From Actinokineospora xionganensis (GTDB lineage Bacteria > Actinomycetota > Actinomycetes > Mycobacteriales > Pseudonocardiaceae): DNA of 64,000 nucleotides. The notes below the pieces were generated by a model. The model made no database searches. It had not been told where the DNA came from and saw nothing but the letters and a program-made list of their open reading frames with translations. How positions within the stretch are numbered: position 1 is the first letter of the stretch; each line of letters opens with the position of its first letter. Positions 35,531 through 44,252 of the stretch are shown in pieces. The position numbers were made by a program, and so were the translations under genes. The DNA lies in assembly GCF_014323725.1 (NCBI RefSeq), contig NZ_JABVED010000006.1, positions 62,001-126,000 on the forward strand, read 5' to 3'.

Positions 35531-36775
35531 ATGCATCCTGAACTGTTGAGGAACTACCTGACCAGGCGCTCCGCCCTTGGCCTGGCAGGCAAAGCGGGCG
35601 CGGTCGGCGCGGTCGCGGCGAGCATCGGGCTCACCGCCGCAGGCCAGGCCCAGGCCGCGGGCGTTCTCGATGACGTTCCGTTCGACTACAGCGACCTCGC
35701 CGCCTGGTTTCCCGGACCCTACGGTCCCGCCGACCAGCGCGGCACCCTCAACGAGGTCACCGCGGCCAAGACCGCCGACGCGCTACGGCTGGTGAGCGGG
35801 TCACGCTCGGTCAGGACGTACAACCTCGGCGAGCTGATGTGGAACGGGTTCCCGGGTTTCACCACCACGCCGCCGCGCGTCTACGAGCAGCGGCTGACCA
35901 TCGGCGGCTACACCTCACCGGGGTTCGAGGCGGCGGGCGGCATCGTCCAGTTCCGCGAACCCTTGGGCGCCAACCGGCTCAGCCTGCACGAGGAGCGGTT
36001 CGCGGCGGTGCTCTCGCCGGGGTACACCGAGCCGTACTCGACGACCTACCAGCTCGGCACTCAGCTCGACGGGCTCAACCACATCGGCTACGGCGAGTAC
36101 TTCTACAACGGCCACCGCGGTCCCGACATCGACGAACTCTGGGGCACGTCCAAACTGGGCTCCGAGCACATCGGGCCGATCGCCACCCGCGGCGTCCTGC
36201 TCGACATCCTCGGCCTCAAACTCGCCCAGGGGGACTCGGCCGCGATCGGCAGGCCCGCCGCGAACGGGCAACCGGTACTCGCCTCGAACTACCGGATCAC
36301 GGTCGCCGACATCGACAACGCCATGGCGTTCGGCGGCATCCGGCGGCTCGAGCCCGGCGACGCGATCTTGTTCCGCACCGGCTGGAACCACCTGCTCCAC
36401 CGTGTCGACCGCACCCCCGATCCCGCCGACATCACCCGGTGGAGCGCCGCGGAGGGCTTGCCCGGCATCTACCTGCGCGAGGCGCGCTACCTCGCCCAGT
36501 TCCGCCCGGCGCTGATCGGCAGCGACACGTGGGCGCTGGAGGTGCTCGGCAACCCGGTGAACAACGACGGCACGGCGTTCCCAGTGCACCAAGACCTGTT
36601 GCTGCGCTTCGGCATCCGCGTCGGCGAGTCGATCGTCCTCGACGGGCCGGCGCGGGACCGGCTCTATGAGTTCGTCTACCTGGTCACCCCGCAGTTCGCC
36701 GAGGGCGCCACCTGCGGCAACACCCCACCCGCCGCACTCGGCAGTCCTAGGCTTGACATCCTCCCCCGGCTATAG
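35531..36775 (+). CDS. Cyclase-family (PF04199) exported protein with IS-derived stop
   Basis: A 414-residue predicted metal-dependent hydrolase of the cyclase/kynurenine-formamidase-like family. Residues 1-36 look like a Tat signal (TRRSALGLAGKAGAVGAVAA, then AQAAG). The metal-site region reads QLGTQLDGLNHIGYG in place of the classic HxGTHxDxPxH, so two of the His are Gln. GDAILFRTGWN and FPVHQDLLLRFGI are family stretches. ATG at 35531 is preceded by AAGG at 7-base spacing. The last nine codons (about PRLDILPRL) and the TAG stop lie inside the end of an IS200/IS605-type element, so the native C-terminus was replaced by insertion. Activity is uncertain. Confidence 0.75.
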   Translation: MHPELLRNYLTRRSALGLAGKAGAVGAVAASIGLTAAGQAQAAGVLDDVPFDYSDLAAWFPGPYGPADQRGTLNEVTAAKTADALRLVSGSRSVRTYNLGELMWNGFPGFTTTPPRVYEQRLTIGGYTSPGFEAAGGIVQFREPLGANRLSLHEERFAAVLSPGYTEPYSTTYQLGTQLDGLNHIGYGEYFYNGHRGPDIDELWGTSKLGSEHIGPIATRGVLLDILGLKLAQGDSAAIGRPAANGQPVLASNYRITVADIDNAMAFGGIRRLEPGDAILFRTGWNHLLHRVDRTPDPADITRWSAAEGLPGIYLREARYLAQFRPALIGSDTWALEVLGNPVNNDGTAFPVHQDLLLRFGIRVGESIVLDGPARDRLYEFVYLVTPQFAEGATCGNTPPAALGSPRLDILPRL

Positions 36776-37330
36776 CAGGGGGATTCCAACAGCGACTACC
36801 GCGCAAGAAGGAGGTCGGGTTGAGGTTCACGGTTCACCGGCTCGCCCACCGGCGGGCCTCCCCGTGCGGCCACGGCATGCCCTGCCGCGTTGCGGATGTC
36901 GCATGCCGCGTTCACATCGGCGTTGCAGGCGTAACCGCAGGACCGGCACCGAAAGGCGGCTTGGCTCTCGCGCGCGTCCCGATAGACCCTCGGCCCGCCC
37001 GCGTCGGCGCCAAGTCGGCCGCCGGTGGGTCCGCCTGAAGAAGTTCGCCATCGCCTGGGCGAAATCTCGCAGCGCCTGCTGCTGCACGTACACCGACCCG
37101 GCAGCCAACCACGGGTTCGCCGCCCGCGCCTCGGTCAACTGACGGCACTGCTCGGTGTACCCCGGCGCAGCCTTACGTCCCAGCTTCCAATGGTCGTGCT
37201 GTTCCACAGCGAGGTTCCACACGAACCGGGCATGCCGATCAACCCAGCGACCACCACCGACAAGACCAGACACCGGGGAAACCCGACCGGCCAGGGCACG
37301 CCCAGGCCTTGGCGACCTCAGGTCCCGATT
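36753..37330 (-). mobile_element. Remnant of an IS200/IS605 (IS1341-type) tnpB element
   Basis: The minus strand reads a TnpB N-terminal-middle part (HARFVWNLAVEQHDHWKLGR, then QQQALRDFAQAMANFFRRTH), loses most of the RuvC domain, and in another frame resumes with the zinc-finger end FRCRSCGYACNADVNAACDI and GHAVAARGGPPVGEPVN, stopping at 36796-36798. Just beyond, TCCTCCCCCGGCTATAGCAG at 36759-36778, continuing GGGGATTC, is the conserved right-end hairpin (stem 36763-36782) of this IS group. The start of tnpB, any tnpA and the left end were not found. The right-end hairpin overlaps the stop codon of the cyclase gene. Confidence 0.8.
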
Positions 37331-37365
37331 TTTCCCGGCGTGAACGCCGGAACATCCTCGGGAGG

Positions 37366-38898
37366 TCATGGTGACGTCCGGTCGTAGGCGAACTCACCGC
37401 CGACGACCGTCGCGACAACCTCCACGCCGGAGATCCGCGGGGCGGTGCGGGGGTCGTCGGCCAGCACCGTGAAGTCGGCCAGCTTGCCCGGTGAGACGCT
37501 GCCCAGCTCCGCTTCCAGCCCGCACGCGTACGCGCCGCCGAGCGTGTACGCGGCAAGCGCGTCGTCGACGGTGAGCTCCTCGCCGGGCCCGATACGCGCG
37601 CCGCCGACGGACTGGCGCTCGACCATGAACTCGATGGCGCGCAGCGGCGCGCCGTCGGCGACCGGACGGTCGGAGCTTCCCGCGATGGTGATGCCGTGGT
37701 CGAGAAAGGACTGACCGCGGTACATCCAGGGCGCGCGGTCCGGGCCCATGATGGCGGAGTAGTCGTCGCCGTAGGCCCAGAGGAAGGTCGGCTGAAGCAC
37801 CGGGATCAGGCCCAGTTCGGCGATCCGGGACAGCTGGTCGGGGCGGACGAGCCCGCAGTGCTCGATGCGGTGTCGGGTGTCCGGCCGCGGCACGCGTGCC
37901 TGGGCCTCGGCGATCGTGTCGAGCGCGAAGTCGACGGCGCGGTCGCCGATGGCGTGCACGGCCAGCTGCCAGCCCGCCGCGTGGCCGTCGAGGATGGCGG
38001 CCCGCTCGTCGAGGAGGACACCGGTGTTGTCGGTGCCCACGTACGGTTCGGTCAGCGCGGCGGTGCGCGCCATCATGCCGCCGTCGGTCCACACCTTGAG
38101 CGCGCCGATGGACAGCCGGTCGCCGCCGAAACCGCTGCGCAGCCCCAGGTCGATCGCGCGGGTGATGCCGTCGTCGACGTGCGCGCCGACCGGGCGCAGG
38201 ACATCGGCCGACACCATCAACTGCACGCGGATGGGCAGGTCCGCCCGCTGGTAGGCGGCCACCTCCACCGGGCTGCCCGCCAGGAGCCCCGCGCCGACAC
38301 CGGCCTCAGCGCAGGTCGTGACGCCCTCGGAGAGCACTTGGCGGGCGCTGTGGTGCAGGTCCTCGCAGATCTCGTCGAGCGAGTACGGCAGCCGCAGCGC
38401 GCGGGCCGCGGACTGGTCGGTCTCGGTCAGCCACCCGTCGCTGATGATCCCAGACAGCTGCTTGAGCACCGCGGAGTTGACCACGCACGCGTGACCGGAG
38501 GCGTCCTGCACGTAGATGTTGCGATCAGCGCTCACGGTGTCGAGGTCGGCGGCCGTCACCGGCCGGTCCAGCGTCCGCCGGTCGTACCCGGACCCCTCGA
38601 TCCACCCCTCCCCCGCCGCGCCCCGCAGGGCTTGGAGCACCTGCTCGGCGGTGCGGCACGACGAGACATCGATGGTGCGCCGCGCCCGCCCGGCCCAGGT
38701 CAGGTGCGTGTGGGCGTCGATGAAGCCGGGGAGGACGGTGGCGCCGTCAAGGTCGACAGTCCGTTTGGCGGGCAGCCCCGCGACGTCGTCGTCGAGCCCG
38801 ACGATCCGCCCACGCCACACCCCGACGGTGCTCGCGGCGGGTTGGTCGGGGTTCATGGTGAGGATTCGGCCGCGGCTGAGCTTGACGTCGAGGATCAC
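37366..38898 (-). CDS. Amidohydrolase family protein (YtcJ-like)
   Basis: A 510-residue metal-dependent amidohydrolase of the YtcJ type (PF07969). Metal-binding GFIDAHTHL (HxH motif) stands at about residue 62. Further ligands are in LAVHAIGDRAVDFALDTIAE, RHRIEHCGLV and GSSDRPV. The N- and C-terminal beta-sandwich (LSRGRILTMNPDQ; GKLADFTVLADDP) is complete. GTG at 38896-38898 removes an unnatural 36-residue extension. It ends 36 bases from the tnpB remnant. A 22-bp inverted repeat lies 74 bases upstream and may be an operator. The substrate is unknown; family members hydrolyse N-acyl amino acids, amides or related compounds. Confidence 0.88.
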   Translation of the reverse strand: MILDVKLSRGRILTMNPDQPAASTVGVWRGRIVGLDDDVAGLPAKRTVDLDGATVLPGFIDAHTHLTWAGRARRTIDVSSCRTAEQVLQALRGAAGEGWIEGSGYDRRTLDRPVTAADLDTVSADRNIYVQDASGHACVVNSAVLKQLSGIISDGWLTETDQSAARALRLPYSLDEICEDLHHSARQVLSEGVTTCAEAGVGAGLLAGSPVEVAAYQRADLPIRVQLMVSADVLRPVGAHVDDGITRAIDLGLRSGFGGDRLSIGALKVWTDGGMMARTAALTEPYVGTDNTGVLLDERAAILDGHAAGWQLAVHAIGDRAVDFALDTIAEAQARVPRPDTRHRIEHCGLVRPDQLSRIAELGLIPVLQPTFLWAYGDDYSAIMGPDRAPWMYRGQSFLDHGITIAGSSDRPVADGAPLRAIEFMVERQSVGGARIGPGEELTVDDALAAYTLGGAYACGLEAELGSVSPGKLADFTVLADDPRTAPRISGVEVVATVVGGEFAYDRTSP

Positions 38899-38971
38899 GG
38901 TTCCACTCTTCCATCGGCCCGGAAGTACGTACCCCCATCCGTGGTTATGCGGACGCGCGGGGACACCCGAA

Positions 38972-38993
38972 TGGACCACAGTGGTGTGGTCCA
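38972..38993. promoter_or_regulatory. Inverted repeat in divergent intergenic region
   Basis: TGGACCACA and TGTGGTCCA flank a GTGG spacer in the 152-base gap between the divergent amidohydrolase and the 88-residue protein genes. The position and 9-bp perfect arms fit an operator for a dimeric regulator. Confidence 0.5.
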
Positions 38994-39050
38994 GCTCACA
39001 CAGCACCGCCGCCGACCACCGCGACCACGTCGTGGGTGACAGGAGCCCAC

Positions 39051-39317
39051 ATGAACGTCACACCGACCCACCACCGAATGCTCGTCGCCGTCCGCGACCG
39101 CGACGTCGAATGGCGGGAGGACATCGGCCTGTCCGGTGGATTCGCCACCGTCCACCAGGGCCGGTTCCCACCTGGGCACGACCTGGTGGCGCTGTATGAG
39201 CTGAACCGATCGGGGTTGATCGAGGTCGACCGGCCGGGTGGCCGGGTGCATCTCACCGCCACCGGGGCTTCAGCGCTCGGGGTGTCCGATGATCAGGCGC
39301 ATCGCAAGGTTTCCTGA
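39051..39317 (+). CDS. Small winged-helix-like hypothetical protein
   Basis: An 88-residue protein starting at ATG 39051, with AGGAG 5 bases upstream. The segment DLVALYELNRSGLIEVDRPG followed by GRVHLTATGASALG has the helix-plus-beta-wing pattern of compact winged helix proteins, as in the C-terminal part of MarR-like domains. No other domain is present. It is divergent from the amidohydrolase gene across the inverted repeat at 38972, so it could be its regulator; this is inference. Its 3' end overlaps the convergent secreted-protein gene by 48 bases. Confidence 0.6.
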   Translation: MNVTPTHHRMLVAVRDRDVEWREDIGLSGGFATVHQGRFPPGHDLVALYELNRSGLIEVDRPGGRVHLTATGASALGVSDDQAHRKVS

Positions 39318-39863
39318 GGGCGACTCGGCGCGCATCTGGCAGACGTTGTTCCACGGCACGAACGCCCCGCCGACCCAGGAGATGAACTCGCACACCCCGG
39401 TGGCCAAAGGCGTGGCGGCGACACCGACCATCAGGCAGATGCCCGTCGACCACCACGAATACACGGCGTAGGAGGCGAACGAGCGCCCGCAGTTCCAGTT
39501 GGGCACGGCGCCATGGCCGCGCTCCGCGGGCAAGGGCGGTGCGTACGTCGGGATCGGCGCACCGCCCGGGAACTCCGGGCCGTTCTGCTCCATCAGGTAT
39601 ACGGCCTCGTCGGTCAGACCGGCAGCCATGATCGACAACGCGTCGACCTGGACGTGGTTGGCACCCTGCTCGTCGAACATGTGCTGCAATTGCGGCAGTT
39701 GGGCAAGCCGGTGGTATCGGTCGTCGAACCCGCTGTCCGCCACGACGGTCGCGGACCGGACGGCGCAGTCCGGGTCTGCGGGCTCGGCACTCGCGCCGCC
39801 CGCGAAGGACAGCAGGCCGACGACAAGACTGATGGTCAAGGTGATCGACAGGCGAACTCGCAT
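39270..39863 (-). CDS. Secreted hypothetical protein with conserved-looking cysteines
   Basis: A 197-residue protein with a signal peptide (residues 1-26, cleavage after GGASA). The mature part has five cysteines and a helical N-terminal region (LPQLQHMFDEQGANHVQVDA), a Pro-rich loop (PIPTYAPPLPAERG), then a hydrophobic, glycine-rich segment (SYAVYSWWSTGICLMVGVAA). No family was recognised. ATG at 39863 follows GGGGAGACAC at good distance. The hydrophobic segment near the end could be a membrane-interacting part. It precedes the salicylate synthase gene end without apparent link. Confidence 0.7.
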   Translation of the reverse strand: MRVRLSITLTISLVVGLLSFAGGASAEPADPDCAVRSATVVADSGFDDRYHRLAQLPQLQHMFDEQGANHVQVDALSIMAAGLTDEAVYLMEQNGPEFPGGAPIPTYAPPLPAERGHGAVPNWNCGRSFASYAVYSWWSTGICLMVGVAATPLATGVCEFISWVGGAFVPWNNVCQMRAESPSGNLAMRLIIGHPER

Positions 39864-39983
39864 CGTGTCTCCCCAATCCGATGGTGTCCTGTTTTCCGAC
39901 GATAGCCGGCAAGCAGGATGAATCCACCGACCCGGGCGAGGTCCACCCCATCGTGGCCGGGAAGTCAGCCGACCGGGATCACC

Positions 39984-41381
39984 TCAGCCGCGGACCACGT
40001 GAAGGGCGACGCTGCGGAGTTTCTCGCAGGTCTCCTCCAGTTCCCGTTCCGGGCGGGACTGTTCGACGATGCCCGCGCCCGCGCGCAGCCACGTCTTCCC
40101 GTCGCGCTGGAAGATAGTGCGCAGAACCAAAGCCGCGTCCAGGGCGCCGGACTGGTCGATCGTCAGCACCGCTCCGCTGTACAGCCCGCGCGGGTGGGTC
40201 TCATGGCGCTGGATGACGGGGTACGCGGCCTTCTTCGGGATGCCGGACGCGGTGACCGCCGGGAACAGGGTGATGAAGGCCTGCCAGGGGTTTCGACCCG
40301 CCGCCAGTTGCCCGGACACCGAGGAAGCCAAGTGCTGCACGCTTCCCCGCTCCTTGATCGCCATGTAGTCGTCGACCACCACGCTGCCCGGTTCGCACAG
40401 CTCCGTGAGTTCCTCCCACGACACCTTGACCGAGATGGCGTGTTCGAAGATCTCCTTGGTGTCGCTCAACAGGTCCGCACGCAGGCCCGTGTTGTCGGCG
40501 TCCAATATGGACAGCTCGCGGGTGCCCGCCAACGGCTGGGTGGTGACCCAACCGGTCTCGTCCACCTCGGCGACGATCTCCGGGCTGAACCCGGTGGCGC
40601 GCAGGCCGCCCATGCTGATCAGGAACGAGCGGGCAGGCGTGTTGCGCTGCCTGCCGACCACGTAGGTGCCGACCAGGTCCACCGGGTGGTCGACATCCAC
40701 CACGCGGGACAGGATCACCTTCTGCAGCCTGCGTTCCCGGATGTCCTCGACCGCGGCGGCGACCGACTTGCGATAGGCGTCGGCGTTGGAGTGTTCCACG
40801 GCGACCGGGCTGGGCTCGTAGTCGCGCACGGGCGTCTGCGTGACGAGGAGCGCGCGGATCTTGTCGAGGATGTCGAGGTTGGTGCTGCGAATCCGCGCGC
40901 GCCCCTCGGCGATGCGGACCTCGGTGTGCGGAACGACCAGGTGCAGCAGGGTCTCGCCGTCCGGGATCAGCTCGGGCATACCCGCGTGGGCGTAGGCCAG
41001 TTCGAAGGCGGCCCAGCCGTAGGCGCGCCAGCCGTCGATCGCGAGCCGCTCCAACAGCTCCGCCACTCGGTCGACCGGGGAATCCTTCCAGCGCAACGAA
41101 GTGCGGGGGCCGTCGACCAGTTCCAGGACCGCCTCGGACGGGGTCAGGGTGATCTCGGCAAGCGCGCCGAGGGCGACCGCCCAGGCTCCGGGGCGCTCGT
41201 AGAGGACGTGTGTGTCGGAGATGCCGCACTCGACCAGCCGGGTGCTCACCAGCAGCGGGTCTCCGGGCGCGTCGACCTCGATCTCGTGGTACGACAGGCG
41301 GCCGGTGAACTGCTCGTCGAGCAGCAGGGCTTCGGTTGACACCGTGACTCCCAAGGGTTCGGGGTGAATACCGGCGGTCAT
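39984..41381 (-). CDS. Salicylate synthase (MbtI/Irp9 type)
   Basis: A 465-residue chorismate-utilising MST enzyme that turns chorismate via isochorismate into salicylate and pyruvate. The C-terminal 260 residues show the family order: [16 protein letters not shown] with the general-base Lys, [31 protein letters not shown] (LAGTR is the salicylate-synthase form, not LAGS of EntC/DhbC), [56 protein letters not shown] and [13 protein letters not shown]. The length fits MbtI/Irp9. ATG at 41379-41381 overlaps the stop of the aryl-AMP ligase gene (ATGA). It supplies the salicylate cap of the siderophore. Confidence 0.9.
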   Translation of the reverse strand: MTAGIHPEPLGVTVSTEALLLDEQFTGRLSYHEIEVDAPGDPLLVSTRLVECGISDTHVLYERPGAWAVALGALAEITLTPSEAVLELVDGPRTSLRWKDSPVDRVAELLERLAIDGWRAYGWAAFELAYAHAGMPELIPDGETLLHLVVPHTEVRIAEGRARIRSTNLDILDKIRALLVTQTPVRDYEPSPVAVEHSNADAYRKSVAAAVEDIRERRLQKVILSRVVDVDHPVDLVGTYVVGRQRNTPARSFLISMGGLRATGFSPEIVAEVDETGWVTTQPLAGTRELSILDADNTGLRADLLSDTKEIFEHAISVKVSWEELTELCEPGSVVVDDYMAIKERGSVQHLASSVSGQLAAGRNPWQAFITLFPAVTASGIPKKAAYPVIQRHETHPRGLYSGAVLTIDQSGALDAALVLRTIFQRDGKTWLRAGAGIVEQSRPERELEETCEKLRSVALHVVRG

Positions 41382-43006
41382 CGGCCGTCCGCCAGCTTGG
41401 CCGTGATGTCGGCCATCAGGTCCTTCTTGCTGACCTTGCCGACCCCGGTTCCCGGGAACGCGTCGACGACTTCGAGCCGGTCGGGCAGCTTGTAGTCGGC
41501 CAGGCCGCGCGAGCGCAGGAAGGCGACCAGATCGGGCAGGGTCGGCGCGTCGCCGCGCGGCAGCACGTAGACGCAAGTCCGTTCGCCGAGCACGTCGTCA
41601 GGCATGCCGACGAGAGCGGCGTCGCGGACAGCCGGGTGGGCGAGGAGGTGGTTCTCCACCTCCTCGGCGGAGATCTTCTCCCCGCCGCGGTTGATGATGT
41701 CCTTCACGCGTCCCTCGACCATCAGGTGGCCGGTCTCGGTGATCCGGACCAGGTCTCCGGTGCGGTAGAAGCCGTCGGCGGTGAACGCATGGGTGTTGTA
41801 TGCGGCGGCCCGGTAGTAGCCGCGCAGGGTGTAGGGACCGCGGGTGTGCAGTTCGCCCAGTTCGCCGGGGCCGACCTCGTTGCCGTCGAGGTCGACGACG
41901 CGGATCTCGTCGGCGGGCGACATCGGCCTGCCCTGTGTGCCCACCACGATCTCGTCGGGGTCGTCGAGGGCCGTGTAGCAGAGCAGCCCCTCGGCCATGC
42001 CGAACACCTGCTGCACCTGGCAGTCCAAAGTGGACCGGACGCGGGCGGCGGCCTCGGGCTTGAACTTCGCACCACCCACCTGGAGCACCCGCAGGCTCGA
42101 CAGGTCGCGGCCCGCCCACTTCACCGCATCCATCCACAGCAGCGCCAGCGGCGGCACCAGGGCGGTGACGGTGACCCGCTCGCGCTCGATGAGCGGGAAC
42201 GTGTCCGGCGGGGCCGGACTCGGCGCCAGCACAACGGTTCCGCCCACGCGGAACGTGCCCAGCATGCCGGGACAGCCGAAGGGGAAGTTGTGCGCGATCG
42301 GCAACGCGGCCAGGTAGACGGTGTTCTCGTCGAAGCCGCACACCCGGGCGCTGGCCTCGATGTTGTACGCGTAATCGTTGTGCGTGCGGGGAATCAGCTT
42401 CGGCAGTCCCGTCGTCCCGCCCGAAAGCAGGAACAGCGCGATATCCGAAGCAGGCCCGGTGCCGGGGAGGTCCCCCACCTGCCCGGCACCGGTTTCCAGC
42501 GGCTCGAACTCGGCCGGGTCTCCCACAACCAGGACGTGTTTGAGCGCGGGCGCCGCGCGCAGGGCTTCACGGGCGAGGTCGCGGTAGTCGAATCCGGCTT
42601 GCCGGTCGGCCACCACGTACGCGACCGCGTCACTGGTCTGGCACAGATAGGTGATCTCGCCTGCGCGGTGCGCGGGCAGGGCCAGCACCGGCTGCGCGCC
42701 GAGCCGGAACAGCGCGAAGCACAGCACCACGAACTCCGCTTTGTTCGGCAGTTGCACCACGACCCGGTCGCCGCGGCCGATGCCGAGCCCGTGCAGACGG
42801 GCGGCCAGGCCGCCCACCTTCCGCTCGAGTTCGGCATAGGTCCAGCGGCGGTCGCCGTCGACCACCGCGGTGCGGTCGGCGTAGTCCGCCGCCCACTGCC
42901 GCAACAGGTCGTCGAGCGTGCGGTCACGCCAGTAGCCGTCCCGCCGGTAGCTGTCGGCGAAATCCGCGGGCCACTCGGTGAGGTCCGGTCCGAGATCACT
43001 GGTCAT
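41378..43006 (-). CDS. Salicyl-AMP ligase (aryl acid adenylation enzyme)
   Basis: A 542-residue stand-alone adenylation enzyme of the DhbE/EntE/MbtA group that activates an aryl acid as AMP ester and loads an aryl carrier protein. Core motifs are [20 protein letters not shown] (A3), [14 protein letters not shown] (A5), YRTGDLV (A7), [20 protein letters not shown] (A8) and [10 protein letters not shown] (A10 Lys). The pocket segment reads [12 protein letters not shown]: Asn matches DhbE Asn235, and Cys falls at the DhbE Ser240 position, where salicylate-activating enzymes carry Cys. This agrees with the adjacent salicylate synthase. ATG at 43004-43006 is preferred; the ribosome-binding site is weak. 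Confidence 0.9.
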   Translation of the reverse strand: MTSDLGPDLTEWPADFADSYRRDGYWRDRTLDDLLRQWAADYADRTAVVDGDRRWTYAELERKVGGLAARLHGLGIGRGDRVVVQLPNKAEFVVLCFALFRLGAQPVLALPAHRAGEITYLCQTSDAVAYVVADRQAGFDYRDLAREALRAAPALKHVLVVGDPAEFEPLETGAGQVGDLPGTGPASDIALFLLSGGTTGLPKLIPRTHNDYAYNIEASARVCGFDENTVYLAALPIAHNFPFGCPGMLGTFRVGGTVVLAPSPAPPDTFPLIERERVTVTALVPPLALLWMDAVKWAGRDLSSLRVLQVGGAKFKPEAAARVRSTLDCQVQQVFGMAEGLLCYTALDDPDEIVVGTQGRPMSPADEIRVVDLDGNEVGPGELGELHTRGPYTLRGYYRAAAYNTHAFTADGFYRTGDLVRITETGHLMVEGRVKDIINRGGEKISAEEVENHLLAHPAVRDAALVGMPDDVLGERTCVYVLPRGDAPTLPDLVAFLRSRGLADYKLPDRLEVVDAFPGTGVGKVSKKDLMADITAKLADGR

Positions 43007-43159
43007 CGTCCAAGTCCCGATTCGACTAGATGGTTCTGAATACCGGCTGCGCACGCCACAGGAACCTGAGGGGACCGCGACGACAACGGACCACGATCAC
43101 CCACCGATTCGCGCCGTCACACGACAGGTGACCAGCCCCAAGAATTCCGGGGAGGCGGG

Positions 43160-44188
43160 CTAAACGACGTCGGAACGCGAGCTCTTGACCTTCTCGGCCA
43201 GTTCCTTGAGCACCTTGACGTATTCCTTGTAGCTCGACGCCGTCTCCGCGCGCCAGTTGCCGACCTGGTTCGCCTTGACCGCGGCGATCTGGCTCCAGGT
43301 GGGGAACTTCGCCGACAGCTCGGCCGGGGTCATGCCCAGGGTCCGCGCGTCCTCGAGGACGAGGTCGGCCGGATAGAGCCCGGCCTGTTCCCAACTCAGC
43401 ATCTCGAACCCGAAGGCCGGGTCGGGCTTGCCGGGAGCGACGACGTCGACGCCGAGTTCCCTGAAGTAGATGGCGTCACCGTGCCACTTCGGGTCCGCGA
43501 CCCAGTAGCCCTCCTGCTGGCCGATCACCATGGCGACCTTCAGGCCGGCGTTCGCCTTCGCGGCCGCAGTGACGTCCGCGGAGGCCTTGTCGAAGTCCGC
43601 CTTGGCTTCCTTGACGGCGGGGGCGTCGAGGTCGGCGCCGAGCGACTTGGCCAGCTCGCCGAACTTCTTGATCGACTCGGCGGCGGACTTGCCGTCGAGC
43701 CGGATGCCGACGATCGGGGCCAGCTTCTCGATCTTGGGCTGCGCCTCCTGCGGGACGTACCAGAGCGCCGGGCCGTACATGATCGTGACGACCAGGTCGG
43801 GCTGGAGCTTGGTGTACTCCTCGAGGTTGAACTCGCCGAACTCGGCGCCCACGGACTTGACCGTGTTCAGGTCGACGCTGCCGACCTGCGGGTCCGGGGT
43901 GCCGTCGGGCTTGCGCTGCGGGCCGAAGACGCCGACCGGCTTGACACCGAAGTCCCACAGGGCCGCGGCGGCGTGCACCTGGGCCACGATGCGCTTGGGC
44001 TTGGAAGGCAGCGACACCTTGGTGCCGCGGTCATCGGTGAATTCCCACGGACCGCTCGCGGCGTCGGAAGCCTGCTCGGCCGGTTTGCTGCTGTCGGCCG
44101 AGGCGCAGGCGGTCAGCGTGCCGACGAGCGCGGCGGCCAGCAAGGTGGCCGCGAGCCGGACGGCTCGGCGGGGGCGGGTGGAATTCAT
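43160..44188 (-). CDS. Ferric-siderophore-binding lipoprotein (ABC importer component)
   Basis: A 342-residue periplasmic-binding-protein-type lipoprotein of the FepB/FhuD class (PF01497). A lipobox LTAC at residue 28 anchors it. PKRIVAQVHAAAALWDFGVK and GEFNLEEYTKLQPDLVVTIM are the start of the first lobe; a long helix links the two lobes. The second lobe ends in WSQIAAVKANQVGNWRAETA. ATG at 44186-44188 has AAGGA 6 bases upstream, and an iron box stands 46 bases upstream. It should deliver the ferric siderophore to a permease; the permease and ATPase genes are not in the window. Confidence 0.9.
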   Translation of the reverse strand: MNSTRPRRAVRLAATLLAAALVGTLTACASADSSKPAEQASDAASGPWEFTDDRGTKVSLPSKPKRIVAQVHAAAALWDFGVKPVGVFGPQRKPDGTPDPQVGSVDLNTVKSVGAEFGEFNLEEYTKLQPDLVVTIMYGPALWYVPQEAQPKIEKLAPIVGIRLDGKSAAESIKKFGELAKSLGADLDAPAVKEAKADFDKASADVTAAAKANAGLKVAMVIGQQEGYWVADPKWHGDAIYFRELGVDVVAPGKPDPAFGFEMLSWEQAGLYPADLVLEDARTLGMTPAELSAKFPTWSQIAAVKANQVGNWRAETASSYKEYVKVLKELAEKVKSSRSDVV

Positions 44189-44233
44189 CGGTGTCCTTCC
44201 GATCGCGGATCAATCATCAGCGAAAATCGAAGG

Positions 44234-44252
44234 TGAGCTTAGCCTAAGCTAA
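44234..44252 (-). promoter_or_regulatory. IdeR/DmdR-type iron box
   Basis: On the minus strand TTAGCTTAGGCTAAGCTCA matches the iron-box consensus TTAGGTTAGGCTAACCTAA at 15 or 16 of 19 positions. It lies just upstream of the siderophore-binding lipoprotein start and overlaps the stop codon of the exporter gene, so that gene likely has its own iron-regulated promoter inside the operon. Confidence 0.75.

Noticed and set aside
39984-41381. Isochorismate synthase (DhbC/EntC) call
   Set aside because: [13 protein letters not shown] and overall length fit MbtI/Irp9 salicylate synthases better, and no isochorismatase or 2,3-dihydro-DHB dehydrogenase gene is present for a dihydroxybenzoate route.
41378-43006. 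2,3-dihydroxybenzoate-AMP ligase call
   Set aside because: The Cys in [10 protein letters not shown] takes the position of DhbE Ser240, which marks salicylate-type enzymes, and the neighbour makes salicylate. Dual specificity is not excluded.
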